Shown piece after piece: positions 1-6,656 of a DNA stretch of 6,705 bases. Every line of letters starts with the position of its first letter. The stretch's first letter is position 1. The notes beneath the pieces are model-generated. The model had not been told where the DNA came from. It ran no database searches and saw nothing but the letters and a program-made list of their open reading frames with translations. Location: NCBI GenBank assembly GCA_937890845.1, contig CALADR010000050.1:1-6705 (forward strand). Direction: 5' to 3'. The position numbers and the translations under genes are program-made. Source of the stretch: an uncultured Bacteroidales bacterium (GTDB lineage Bacteria; Bacteroidota; Bacteroidia; Bacteroidales; UBA932).

Positions 1-718
1 TGAAAAGTCTGTTCTGGACAGCGCTGATGCAATAGTAGCTGTCTCGCCTCTCGTTCAGGAAGAGTTTCAGGAAATGACCAATACACCGGTACACCTTATC
101 ACAAACGGATACGATGAAGAAGATTTCGACCAGATAGTGGAGCAGGACGGATATTTCAACATTACCCACACAGGCCTTTTCGCCGCTGACGGCAATCCGG
201 AATCACTGTGGGCAGCTCTGTCACAGAAGAGCCGTGAAGATGAGGAATTTTCCAAAATGCTGAAAATCAGACTTGCCGGAAAGAATGACAAGTCCATCAC
301 AGCCTCAATAATCAATGCTGGTCTCGCTGCAAATCTCAGAGACATAGGCTATGTAAGTCACCAGGATGCCGTAAGAGAACAGAAAAACGCATCCGTCCTG
401 ATCCTTCCGCTACGTAAGGAACCGGAATACCGCGCCACTATTCCAGGAAAACTGTTCGAATATCTTGCTTCCCGAAGACCTGTTCTCGGCATAGGACAGA
501 AAGACGGTGCAATGGCAAGGATACTGGAAAGTTCCAAGGCAGGCTCAGTATTCGACTGGGAAGAATATGAAAATATATACAGACATATTTGCAACTGTTG
601 GGAACTGTTCAAGTCTGACAAGCTAGAAGCCGGAACAGAAAATATAGAAAAATACACCCGGAAAGCGCTGACCAGAGATATGGCTGCGCTTATGGATTCA
701 CTTATCAAAACAAAATGA
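1..718 (+). CDS. GT4-type glycosyltransferase, C-terminal part (5' end outside the window)
   Basis: The reading frame is open from position 2 to the TGA at 716-718 and gives 238 residues. The ATG at 74 is internal: the residues before it (SADAIVAVSPLVQEEF) are in frame and fit the link between the two Rossmann domains of GT-B enzymes, and ITNGYDEEDF just after it is the usual start of the C-terminal domain. The most telling motif is IPGKLFEYLASRRPVLGIG (visible residues about 147-165), the nucleotide-sugar binding region of GT4 enzymes, where the Glu of FEYLA is a conserved donor-binding residue. The protein probably transfers a sugar from a nucleotide donor to a glycan or lipid acceptor in the cytoplasm; donor and acceptor cannot be read here. 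No signal peptide or membrane segment is visible in this part. Its stop overlaps the next start as ATGA, suggesting translational coupling to the YfhO protein. Family is fairly sure; substrate unknown. Confidence 0.87.
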   Translation, partial: EKSVLDSADAIVAVSPLVQEEFQEMTNTPVHLITNGYDEEDFDQIVEQDGYFNITHTGLFAADGNPESLWAALSQKSREDEEFSKMLKIRLAGKNDKSITASIINAGLAANLRDIGYVSHQDAVREQKNASVLILPLRKEPEYRATIPGKLFEYLASRRPVLGIGQKDGAMARILESSKAGSVFDWEEYENIYRHICNCWELFKSDKLEAGTENIEKYTRKALTRDMAALMDSLIKTK

Positions 719-3372
719 CAATGCAGAGCATCAAGAGTAAGATGTCAGGCAAGATTCTGACATTTGCAGTAGCAATCATTTTCTTCCTTATATTGGCTTA
801 CGCCTTTGTCCCTCAGGTCCTTGGAGGGAAAATAGTAAACCAGTCCGACTTCTCAGGATGGAGAGGAATGGCCCAGGAGACAATGAAGCATAACGAAGCA
901 CACCCGGAAGACCCCACATACTGGACAAACTCCATGTTTGGAGGAATGCCTAATGTAACAATGTATGATGATTTCAAGGGAGACTGGACCAAGCCGATAT
1001 ATGACATCCTGCTTTCTGGAGCCAGACCTGCCAACTATCTTTTCATATCTCTCGTAGGCTCATTCCTGCTTATGATAGCAATGGGAGTAAACTGGCTTTT
1101 AGCTATCGGAGGTGCCGTAGCAATAACTTTCTGTTCTTACAATCTCCAGATAATCCAGGTAGGACATAATACCAAGATGCAGGCAATAGCCTTTATGCCG
1201 TGGGTTCTTGCTGCTCTTGTTTTCACATATCAAAGCGTACTGCGTGCAGATGACAGAAAAAAAATGTTTATTAACGCATCTCTCGGCGCTTCTATGTTTG
1301 CATTGGCCCTGAGCTTCCAGATAAAGGCAAACCATCCTCAGATAACATATTATCTGGCAATTGTAATTTTCATTTATGCCATAGTGGTTTTCGCACATCT
1401 TATTTTAAAAGAAAAGCAAAAACTGGGACGGTTCTTCACGGCATCGGCAATGCTACTTGTCATAGGCTGCTTCGGGATTGCTACAAATCTTAACAAACTT
1501 ATACCGACATACGAGTATACGGAATATACTATGCGAGGCGGCTCGGAACTGGCACCTGAAAAAGAAAGTGACAACTCAAAAGGCCTGGATCTTGACTACG
1601 CCACGGCCTGGTCATACGGCATAGAAGAAACGCCTAACCTTCTTATTCCATTCTTTAACGGAGGTGCTTCAGCCGGAGAAATCACTCTCAAAGACTCTAA
1701 AACCCGCGAACTTCTCGAGCGTGCAGGCCAGCCGAACCTTGACCAGATTATGAAAAACATGCCTCTTTACTGGGGTCCACAGCCATTCACAGCAGGCCCG
1801 ATGTATATAGGAGCCATCTCAATATTTCTTTTCGTTCTGGGTCTGTGCCTGTATGACAGGAAAGAAAAATGGTGGCTTCTTGCAGCGACAGTCCTGGCAA
1901 TACTTCTGGCTTGGGGAAATCATTTCATGTGGTTTACAAAATTGTGGTTTGACTATGCTCCTATGTACAATAAATTCAGGACTGTATCCATGGCTTTGGT
2001 CATCCTTCAGTTTACTGTGCCGATGCTCGGCTTCCTGACCCTGGACCGCATACTTAAAGGAAAATACAGTTATAAAAAAGTATGTAACGGACTTCTTGCC
2101 GCATTTCTTGTTACCGGCGGATTCTGCATGCTTTTCTGGTTCTTCCCAGGGCTTGCAGGTACCTTTTCGGGAGCATCAGATGCAGGAATGAACGGAATGC
2201 TTGCAGATGCACTGGCAGAAGACAGGCGTGCAATGCTGTCCAAATCCGCATCACAAAGCTATTGGTGGATACTTTTTGCAACAGCTATTATTTTCTGGGC
2301 AGCTTATACGCACCACAAACATGCTTCAGACGAGAAAAAATGGATTAAAGTAGCTTTGATTTCAAGCGCATCTGTTTCTCTGCTGGTTATGATAAACATG
2401 ATGGGAGAAGGCAAGAGATATCTGAATGACGACGACTTTGTCGGCAAGCGCAGCTTTGCAGAACAGTTCTCCCTAAGACCTGTAGATAAAGAGATTTTAA
2501 AAGACAAAAGTCCAGACTACAGAGTATTGGACATAAGTGTCAATACTTTCAATGACGCACATCCGAGTTTCCACCACAGGTGCATAGGCGGATACAGCCC
2601 TGCAAAGATGCAGAGATACCAGGACCTTATAGAAAAATACATTTCTCCGGAAATAAACAGTATAATAAAAGCAGTAAACAGCTGTGCCACAATAGACGAA
2701 GTGGGAGAACGACTTCCTGCTACCCCGGTAATATCGGCGCTGAATGGAAAATATATTGTCATAGGGGAAGATTTCCCTCCTGTAGTAAACCACAATGCGC
2801 TTGGAAACTGCTGGTTTATCAGCTCTGCTGTGGCTGCACATACTCCTGACGAGGAAATAGCCGCACTGAAAAACACAGATTTGAGAAACACTGCCATAAT
2901 TGGAGACGACTTCGCAGAGGCAAGGGAAAAGATAGACTCTCTGTCAAGACTTGCTAGAACAGACATAGCCCCGGCCGACTCGATATGGATGACTCATTAT
3001 GCAGCCAATGAACTGAGATACAGATACCGCTCTCGCGAAGAACAGGCGGCAGTATTCAGCGAAGTTTATTATCCGGAAGGATGGAAGGCCTGGATAGAAC
3101 CGGCAGGAAAATACGGAGAAGTCGTTAACGGACACTACAGGCCTACTGCAGAGGCTCGTGAAATAGAACTGTTCCGCACCGACTGGATACTCCGCGGAGC
3201 TATTCTTCCTGAGGGAGAACACGAAATAGTGATGAGATATGAGCCGGAGTCCTACACTTTAGGTGCAAGACTGTCCAGAATATCGTCAATAACTCTGATT
3301 CTTATATTCCTGATAAGCCTCGGAAAGGCATTTTTCAGAAAAGAAGCCCGCAAGGAAAACATTCAGGCCTAA
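715..3372 (+). CDS. YfhO-family polytopic membrane protein, probable GT-C glycosyltransferase
   Basis: Complete gene of 885 residues. The ATG at 715 overlaps the upstream stop (ATGA); an in-frame ATG at 721 is an alternative start, and no Shine-Dalgarno is present. Residues 14-36 form the first membrane segment. An extracytoplasmic loop follows with QSDFSGWRG (43-51) and WTNSMFGGMPNV (70-81), both typical of YfhO proteins; Asp45 sits where GT-C enzymes place an acidic catalytic residue. More hydrophobic segments run from about 107 to 560, with a conserved-looking MYNKFRTVSMAL at 417-428. A soluble region covers about 565-850 and contains YYPEGWKAWIEP (785-796), a YfhO hallmark. A last membrane helix lies at about 857-873, followed by a basic tail. 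In Bacillus subtilis YfhO is needed to glycosylate lipoteichoic acid; Bacteroidota lack that polymer, so the acceptor here must differ. The coupled glycosyltransferase supports a role in surface glycan or glycolipid assembly. Family assignment is strong; function is inferred. Confidence 0.9.
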   Translation: MTMQSIKSKMSGKILTFAVAIIFFLILAYAFVPQVLGGKIVNQSDFSGWRGMAQETMKHNEAHPEDPTYWTNSMFGGMPNVTMYDDFKGDWTKPIYDILLSGARPANYLFISLVGSFLLMIAMGVNWLLAIGGAVAITFCSYNLQIIQVGHNTKMQAIAFMPWVLAALVFTYQSVLRADDRKKMFINASLGASMFALALSFQIKANHPQITYYLAIVIFIYAIVVFAHLILKEKQKLGRFFTASAMLLVIGCFGIATNLNKLIPTYEYTEYTMRGGSELAPEKESDNSKGLDLDYATAWSYGIEETPNLLIPFFNGGASAGEITLKDSKTRELLERAGQPNLDQIMKNMPLYWGPQPFTAGPMYIGAISIFLFVLGLCLYDRKEKWWLLAATVLAILLAWGNHFMWFTKLWFDYAPMYNKFRTVSMALVILQFTVPMLGFLTLDRILKGKYSYKKVCNGLLAAFLVTGGFCMLFWFFPGLAGTFSGASDAGMNGMLADALAEDRRAMLSKSASQSYWWILFATAIIFWAAYTHHKHASDEKKWIKVALISSASVSLLVMINMMGEGKRYLNDDDFVGKRSFAEQFSLRPVDKEILKDKSPDYRVLDISVNTFNDAHPSFHHRCIGGYSPAKMQRYQDLIEKYISPEINSIIKAVNSCATIDEVGERLPATPVISALNGKYIVIGEDFPPVVNHNALGNCWFISSAVAAHTPDEEIAALKNTDLRNTAIIGDDFAEAREKIDSLSRLARTDIAPADSIWMTHYAANELRYRYRSREEQAAVFSEVYYPEGWKAWIEPAGKYGEVVNGHYRPTAEAREIELFRTDWILRGAILPEGEHEIVMRYEPESYTLGARLSRISSITLILIFLISLGKAFFRKEARKENIQA

Positions 3373-3437
3373 GAAGATATCTGAGATTTCAAAAGAAAGT
3401 ACACATACAGAAAGACATACTTTACTATATTTATTCT

Positions 3438-3466
3438 TATAACTACGAAATTATTTCGTAGTTATA
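3438..3466. promoter_or_regulatory. Palindromic candidate operator for the BlaI-like repressor
   Basis: The perfect palindrome with CTACGAAA half-sites lies 58 bp before the blaI-like start and overlaps the -33 position of the predicted promoter. BlaI/MecI repressors bind dyads containing CTAC/GTAG or TACA/TGTA half-sites that overlap their own promoters, so both the position and the half-site agree with autorepression. That it is an operator, rather than only a terminator stem, is inferred. Confidence 0.5.
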
Positions 3467-3474
3467 TTTTTTTT
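3438..3474 (+). terminator. Intrinsic terminator after yfhO
   Basis: A perfect 13-bp inverted repeat (arms 3438-3450 and 3454-3466, core ACTACGAAA/TTTCGTAGT) encloses a 3-base loop and is followed by eight T at 3467-3474. This is the layout of a rho-independent terminator, 65 bp after the YfhO stop. The stem is AT-rich, so its strength is uncertain, and the same palindrome may serve as a repressor operator. Confidence 0.6.
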
Positions 3475-3484
3475 ACTATATTTG
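3454..3484 (+). promoter_or_regulatory. Bacteroidota-type promoter for the blaI-M56 operon
   Basis: TATATTTG at 3477-3484 is an exact match to the Bacteroidota -7 consensus TAnnTTTG. TTTC at 3454-3457 is a one-mismatch -33 element (consensus TTTG) at a 19-bp spacing. Transcription should begin near 3489-3492, giving a leader of about 32-35 nt before the ATG at 3524. The -33 element lies in the right arm of the palindrome, so a bound repressor would block it. Confidence 0.6.
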
Positions 3485-3523
3485 TACAGAACATATACAC
3501 CACGGTGTTTAAATTCCTGCATC

Positions 3524-3886
3524 ATGAAACCGAAGCTGACTGCAAAAGAAGAGGCAATAATGTGTATTTTCTGGGAAAAGGGAGAGCTCTGCATCAGAGA
3601 CCTTTTCGACAGTATGCCCGAGCCGAAGCCTGGATATACTACCGTTGCCAAACAAGTATGCTTTCTGGAAGAAAAGGGATTCCTTAAGCGTCGCCCCCTG
3701 GCAAATCTGTTCCTTTACAAGGCCGCTGTAACCGAGAAGGAATACAGAGGCTCCACTATCAGCGAAGTAGTAAGGAAATACTACAGCAGCTCATATTCCA
3801 GTCTTGTGCTGCAGTTCGTAGAAGAAAAGAAGATGGATCTCGACGAACTTAAAGAAATCATCGACATCATAGAAAACAGAAAATAG
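3524..3886 (+). CDS. BlaI/MecI/CopY-family winged-helix transcriptional repressor
   Basis: A 120-residue protein, the usual length for the family. I chose the ATG at 3524 because the longer frame would start from a TTG at 3482 that lies inside the predicted -7 box, and the family's N-terminus matches MKPKLTAKEEAIMCIFWEKG. The winged helix covers about residues 5-70. YTTVAKQVCFLEEKGFLKR (38-56) is the recognition helix and start of the wing, matching the family pattern YTTV...L..KG. The C-terminal part (about 75-120) should form the dimer interface. Family members repress their own operon and are inactivated when the partner M56 membrane protease is activated. Here the M56 gene follows after 2 bp and a palindrome overlaps the promoter, which fits that circuit. 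No beta-lactamase gene is next to it, so a resistance role is not supported. Regulon beyond its own operon is unknown. Confidence 0.92.
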   Translation: MKPKLTAKEEAIMCIFWEKGELCIRDLFDSMPEPKPGYTTVAKQVCFLEEKGFLKRRPLANLFLYKAAVTEKEYRGSTISEVVRKYYSSSYSSLVLQFVEEKKMDLDELKEIIDIIENRK

Positions 3887-3888
3887 CC

Positions 3889-5577
3889 ATGTCTCCCTTT
3901 GTACTTTTCGAAGTGAAAGCGGCTTTGATTCTTGCAGCTTTCCATTTAGGTTACAGACTGCTTCTCAGCCGGGAGAAACTGCTGGGGTTCAACAGGGCAG
4001 TCCTGCTGGCGACACTGTGCGCATCATTCATCCTCCCTCTTTGCAGGATTACATTCCACAAAACCGTACCGCTTTCTTCAGAAGGACAGGCCGCCGGACT
4101 TACGGAAATATATACGGAGATTCTTGAAAGCGGCGGAACAATTCCTGCCGGCACCCAGGCTTCTGCAACTGTCTTTCCATGGGGAGACCTGCTGACAGCC
4201 ATCTACTTTACAGGAGCCGCCGCAATGCTGCTTAAAATCATACTCGATACTGCAGGCATAATACGTACAATAAAATCAGGCAGGAGAATACCACAAAATG
4301 ACGGGACCGAAATAATAGTTCTGGACAATGGAATTTCACCGTTCAGCTGGATGAAATGGATTTTCATTTCTGAGGATGACTACTCTTCAGAAAATTCCCA
4401 CATACTGATGCACGAAAGGGCCCACATAAGGCTCGGACACGCCAAAGACATGATGCTTTACAACATTCTTTTAGCTTTCCAGTGGTTCAATCCGGCAATG
4501 TGGATGCTCGGCAGGGATCTCAGGAGCCTGTGCGAATACGAGGCCGACAATGAGGTGCTGAAAAATGGGACAGACATAAAGGAATATCAGTATTCACTTA
4601 TAAGAAAAGCTGCCGGTGTGAGCGGCAACTCCATCACCAACAGCTTTAATCACAGTATCCTTAAAAACCGTATTACTATGATGTCTAAATCAAAATCTCC
4701 GATGTACAGAGGGCTTAAAGTCCTTTACATCATTCCTCTGGTTGCAGCTGTCCTTACAGCCAATGCAGAAACGAAGATTGACTACAAAAGTAGTGAAAAT
4801 CCGGAAATGAACGCCATGGCCGGAGAAAAGGATGAAAATGTATTGGTAGAAATAAAGAAAGAAAACGGTGCTTTTGCTATCTTTGTCAACGGCAATGTAA
4901 GTACGGAAAACATCAGCACGGCCCTGACTGATGCGCTGGACCAAGACGGAAACATTAATGTCACTATCCAGGCAGAGGATGAGACTCCTATGGGAATCAT
5001 CGCGGATATAAGGTCCGTACTGAAACTTTTCCCTGTCAAAATCCGATATACAGGAAGGTCACAGGAATCAGACACTCGCGGACAGGTAAAACTGCCTGGA
5101 GCGCTTATGTCTGAAGGTAGCGTGAACCCGGATACCGGCATTAGTCCTGACAAGAGTTTTTCAAAGCGGAATATCGTAATGTTTTTTGCCAACAAAAACG
5201 GGAAATACTTCATTCACACAGAACCGCGCGAACTGGATGCCGAGACCAGGAACTACCTTAAAAAGGTGATTTCAAACAAGGAAAACAGCGCAGATAATCC
5301 GGAAACCGTAATGACCGAAATCAGAAGGCCTGACGGCAGTACATTCAGCTATCCTGTAAGCAAGGCAAGCATTGTCTTCAGATGCGACAGAAAGACCCCT
5401 TACAAATACTTCAGAGAGTCAGATGAATTTCTGAAATCAGTCTACGCGGAACTACGCAATGAGTGTTCCGAAAAAGTTTTCGGAAAGTCACTATCAAATC
5501 TATCTGAAGCTGAATACAGAACTATAGTAACGGCTATCCCAATGCGCATAATGGAAGCCGACATGATGGAAAGATAA
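3889..5577 (+). CDS. BlaR1-like M56 metallopeptidase fused to two ExbD-like domains
   Basis: Complete gene of 562 residues; ATG 2 bp after the blaI-like stop. Hydrophobic segments lie at about 7-23, 35-53, 99-119 and 273-293, the four-helix plan of BlaR1. The zinc site HERAH (175-179) lies in the cytoplasmic region between helices 3 and 4; CEYEADNEVL (215-224) should supply the third ligand, Glu218, as in M56 enzymes. The extracytoplasmic part has no penicillin-binding domain. Residues 318-390 instead resemble the ExbD/TolR periplasmic fold: a short strand pair (AIFVNGN), a helix (ISTALTDAL), the strand VTIQAEDETP, a helix, then VKIRYTGR. A linker (about 391-425) leads to a second such region: FFANKNGKYFI (432-442), VFRCDRKTPYKYF (496-508), and a tail with AELRNECSEKVFGKSLSNLS and IPMRIMEAD, very like Bacteroidota ExbD C-termini. 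The probable role is a membrane sensor-protease that inactivates the BlaI partner. M56 part is sure; the ExbD assignment is from recall of family patterns. Confidence 0.9.
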   Translation: MSPFVLFEVKAALILAAFHLGYRLLLSREKLLGFNRAVLLATLCASFILPLCRITFHKTVPLSSEGQAAGLTEIYTEILESGGTIPAGTQASATVFPWGDLLTAIYFTGAAAMLLKIILDTAGIIRTIKSGRRIPQNDGTEIIVLDNGISPFSWMKWIFISEDDYSSENSHILMHERAHIRLGHAKDMMLYNILLAFQWFNPAMWMLGRDLRSLCEYEADNEVLKNGTDIKEYQYSLIRKAAGVSGNSITNSFNHSILKNRITMMSKSKSPMYRGLKVLYIIPLVAAVLTANAETKIDYKSSENPEMNAMAGEKDENVLVEIKKENGAFAIFVNGNVSTENISTALTDALDQDGNINVTIQAEDETPMGIIADIRSVLKLFPVKIRYTGRSQESDTRGQVKLPGALMSEGSVNPDTGISPDKSFSKRNIVMFFANKNGKYFIHTEPRELDAETRNYLKKVISNKENSADNPETVMTEIRRPDGSTFSYPVSKASIVFRCDRKTPYKYFRESDEFLKSVYAELRNECSEKVFGKSLSNLSEAEYRTIVTAIPMRIMEADMMER

Positions 5578-5651
5578 GCTTCCTCTTTCAACCCGGGGTG
5601 AGACTTTCGCAGATTTGCGACTACATTACCCTGAGTCTGGTCAAGCCATTG

Positions 5652-6230
5652 CTAAAAGACAAAACTGAGATTTAGGGCTGTGGCGGTTTCTGTGGAAAGT
5701 ATTCCGTATTTTCCGTCAAAAGCGAAATCCGCCTCTATCGCTATTCTGAACTTCCATATCTGGACACCGATGCGCGGGCCGACCACTCCGAAATATGAAG
5801 TGCTTTTCCCGGAGAGTGACCTCTTCTCAAAAAGGCTTCCTGCTCCCAGACCAACTCCGATATAAGGGTTTGCAAGGCGTCCAGGGCATATATTATAGTC
5901 AGCAAGCGCCTTCAGTCCTATCTGATTGTATTTTATCGTCTGAACAGGAGTCTCCGGACCTATATCCCCGGTCTGTCCGTTACTGAATCTATAACTTAAC
6001 TGACCGCCGACATCGAAATGATCAGCAAATGCATATCTGTATTCGAAATAAGCACCCGGACCGGATTTTCTTACCGGACCTCCGACGGCACCTAAAATAC
6101 CGTATGCATTGATACCAACACCTATTTCATAGTTGTGCGAACCCTTTACCTGAGCCTCTGTAGAAAAGTCTGAGAATAGGAATAACAAAATTGCAGGAAG
6201 AATCCATAGGTTTTTTAAAAGTGATTTCAT
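5652..6230 (-). CDS. Small outer-membrane beta-barrel protein
   Basis: Complete 192-residue protein on the minus strand, convergent with the M56 gene (74 bp between stops). Residues 1-26 form a signal peptide: Lys at 2 and 6, a hydrophobic core at about 8-20, and a likely signal peptidase I site after STEA (23-26). The mature part is rich in Gly and aromatics with alternating strand-like segments (YEIGVGINAYGI, AYFEYRYAFA, FDVGGQLSYRF, PYIGVGLGAG, SYFGVVGPRIGVQ). It ends in ALNLSFVF, a terminal Phe of the kind the BAM machinery recognises. This fits the broad OMP beta-barrel superfamily, with room for about eight strands. The single Cys (115) is far from the N-terminus, so it is not a lipoprotein. 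No Shine-Dalgarno is present; the upstream region holds a possible operator and only imperfect promoter matches. Its specific role cannot be read from sequence. Confidence 0.88.
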   Translation of the reverse strand: MKSLLKNLWILPAILLFLFSDFSTEAQVKGSHNYEIGVGINAYGILGAVGGPVRKSGPGAYFEYRYAFADHFDVGGQLSYRFSNGQTGDIGPETPVQTIKYNQIGLKALADYNICPGRLANPYIGVGLGAGSLFEKRSLSGKSTSYFGVVGPRIGVQIWKFRIAIEADFAFDGKYGILSTETATALNLSFVF

Positions 6231-6260
6231 GTTTCATAGTTTAAATATCCGCCCTTTAGA

Positions 6261-6294
6261 TGCAATTATACAGTAATAGGTTGCAATTAATTGC
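6261..6294. repeat. TGCAATTA repeats and GCAATTAATTGC palindrome upstream of the beta-barrel gene
   Basis: TGCAATTA occurs at 6261-6268 and again at 6282-6289, exactly 21 bp apart (two helical turns). The second copy is part of a perfect 12-bp palindrome at 6283-6294. The cluster lies 31-64 bp before the minus-strand beta-barrel start, where an operator would sit. It is AT-rich, so chance is possible. Confidence 0.35.
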
Positions 6295-6380
6295 TTAAAC
6301 TGTCTCGGAAAATGCAAATCAACCTACTTCCTTTCGTTTAGCTGCTCTAACCGTAAACATTACTTTTGCAGATGATCGCA

Positions 6381-6426
6381 AAGAAAAGAAAAAAGGGGCA
6401 GACTATCGAAATTAGTCATACCCCTT
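6381..6426 (-). terminator. Intrinsic terminator of the 16S-tRNA-Ile-tRNA-Ala transcript
   Basis: Read on the minus strand, AAGGGG (6426-6421) pairs with CCCCTT (6398-6393). Inside it, GACTA (6417-6413) pairs with TAGTC (6405-6401), with a small TAT/TG internal loop and a 7-base terminal loop. The stem runs into TTTTTT, then C, TTTT, C and TT (6394-6381). It starts 8 bp after the end of tRNA-Ala and should end the rRNA transcript before any 23S sequence. Confidence 0.8.
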
Positions 6427-6434
6427 AAATATTG

Positions 6435-6508
6435 TGGAGATAGTCGGAGTCGAACCGACGACCCCCTGCTTGCAAAGCAGGTGCTCTAGCCAACTGAGCT
6501 ATACCCCC
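6435..6508 (-). tRNA. tRNA-Ala (anticodon TGC)
   Basis: A complete 74-nt cloverleaf on the minus strand. The acceptor arms GGGGGTA and TATCTCC pair with two G-T wobbles, and the discriminator is A. The D arm is GCTC/GAGC, the anticodon arm CCTGC-TTTGCAA-GCAGG, and the T arm GTCGG-TTCGACT-CCGAC. The 3' CCA is not encoded (the genome reads CAA after the discriminator), so it must be added by the nucleotidyltransferase. It lies 20 bp after tRNA-Ile, the standard spacer order. Confidence 0.97.
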
Positions 6509-6528
6509 AGAGATTCTTAAAGAACTTG

Positions 6529-6602
6529 TAGTCCTGAGCAGACTTGAACTGCTGACCCCTACATTATCAGTGTAGTGCTCTAACCAACTGAGCTACAGGA
6601 CT
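6529..6602 (-). tRNA. tRNA-Ile (anticodon GAT)
   Basis: A complete 74-nt cloverleaf on the minus strand. The acceptor arms AGTCCTG and CAGGACT pair fully, with discriminator A. The anticodon arm is CTACA-CTGATAA-TGTAG (anticodon GAT) and the T arm AGCAG-TTCAAGT-CTGCT. CCA is not encoded. It begins 54 bp after the mature 16S end, the usual place in a bacterial 16S-23S spacer. Confidence 0.97.
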
Positions 6603-6656
6603 GTATATAATAATGAAAGACAAATCAATGAGGAGCAGAATCAATGTCAGCTCCAA

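Noticed and set aside
2517..2966. Long minus-strand frame of 149 codons inside yfhO, and similar frames inside the glycosyltransferase and M56 genes.
   Set aside because: They lie opposite well-supported genes, have no recognisable domains and have no promoter or start context of their own.
3482..3523. Extension of the BlaI-like protein by 14 residues from a TTG at 3482.
   Set aside because: The TTG lies inside the predicted -7 promoter box, so it would be upstream of the transcript start; the ATG at 3524 matches the family N-terminus and length.
3889..5577. A beta-lactam resistance system, suggested by the BlaI/BlaR1 resemblance.
   Set aside because: The M56 protein has no penicillin-binding sensor domain and no beta-lactamase or mecA-like gene is in the window.
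5601..5638. Small inverted repeats between the convergent M56 and beta-barrel genes (TCGCA-gatt-TGCGA at 5607-5620, and AGACT/AGTCT outside it) as a bidirectional terminator.
   Set aside because: The stems are only 5 bp and no T run follows on either strand, so termination is not supported.
6263..6322. Possible minus-strand promoters for the beta-barrel gene: TATAATTG (6270-6263) and TTGATTTG (6322-6315).
   Set aside because: Each has one mismatch in the -7 box and neither has a TTTG-like -33 element at 19-21 bp, so no promoter could be assigned with confidence.
6361..6428. Plus-strand TACTTTTG (a full match to TAnnTTTG) at 6361-6368 followed by an 18-residue frame at 6372-6428, running antisense to the terminator and toward the tRNAs.
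   Set aside because: There is no -33 element at the right spacing, the frame is very short and lysine-rich only because it crosses the terminator's A tract, and no plus-strand gene follows.
6603..6656. GGAGC/GCTCC inverted repeat in the 16S to tRNA-Ile spacer as a terminator or processing hairpin.
   Set aside because: The stem is only 5 bp with a 13-base loop and no T tract; it may take part in rRNA processing but nothing in the sequence shows it.
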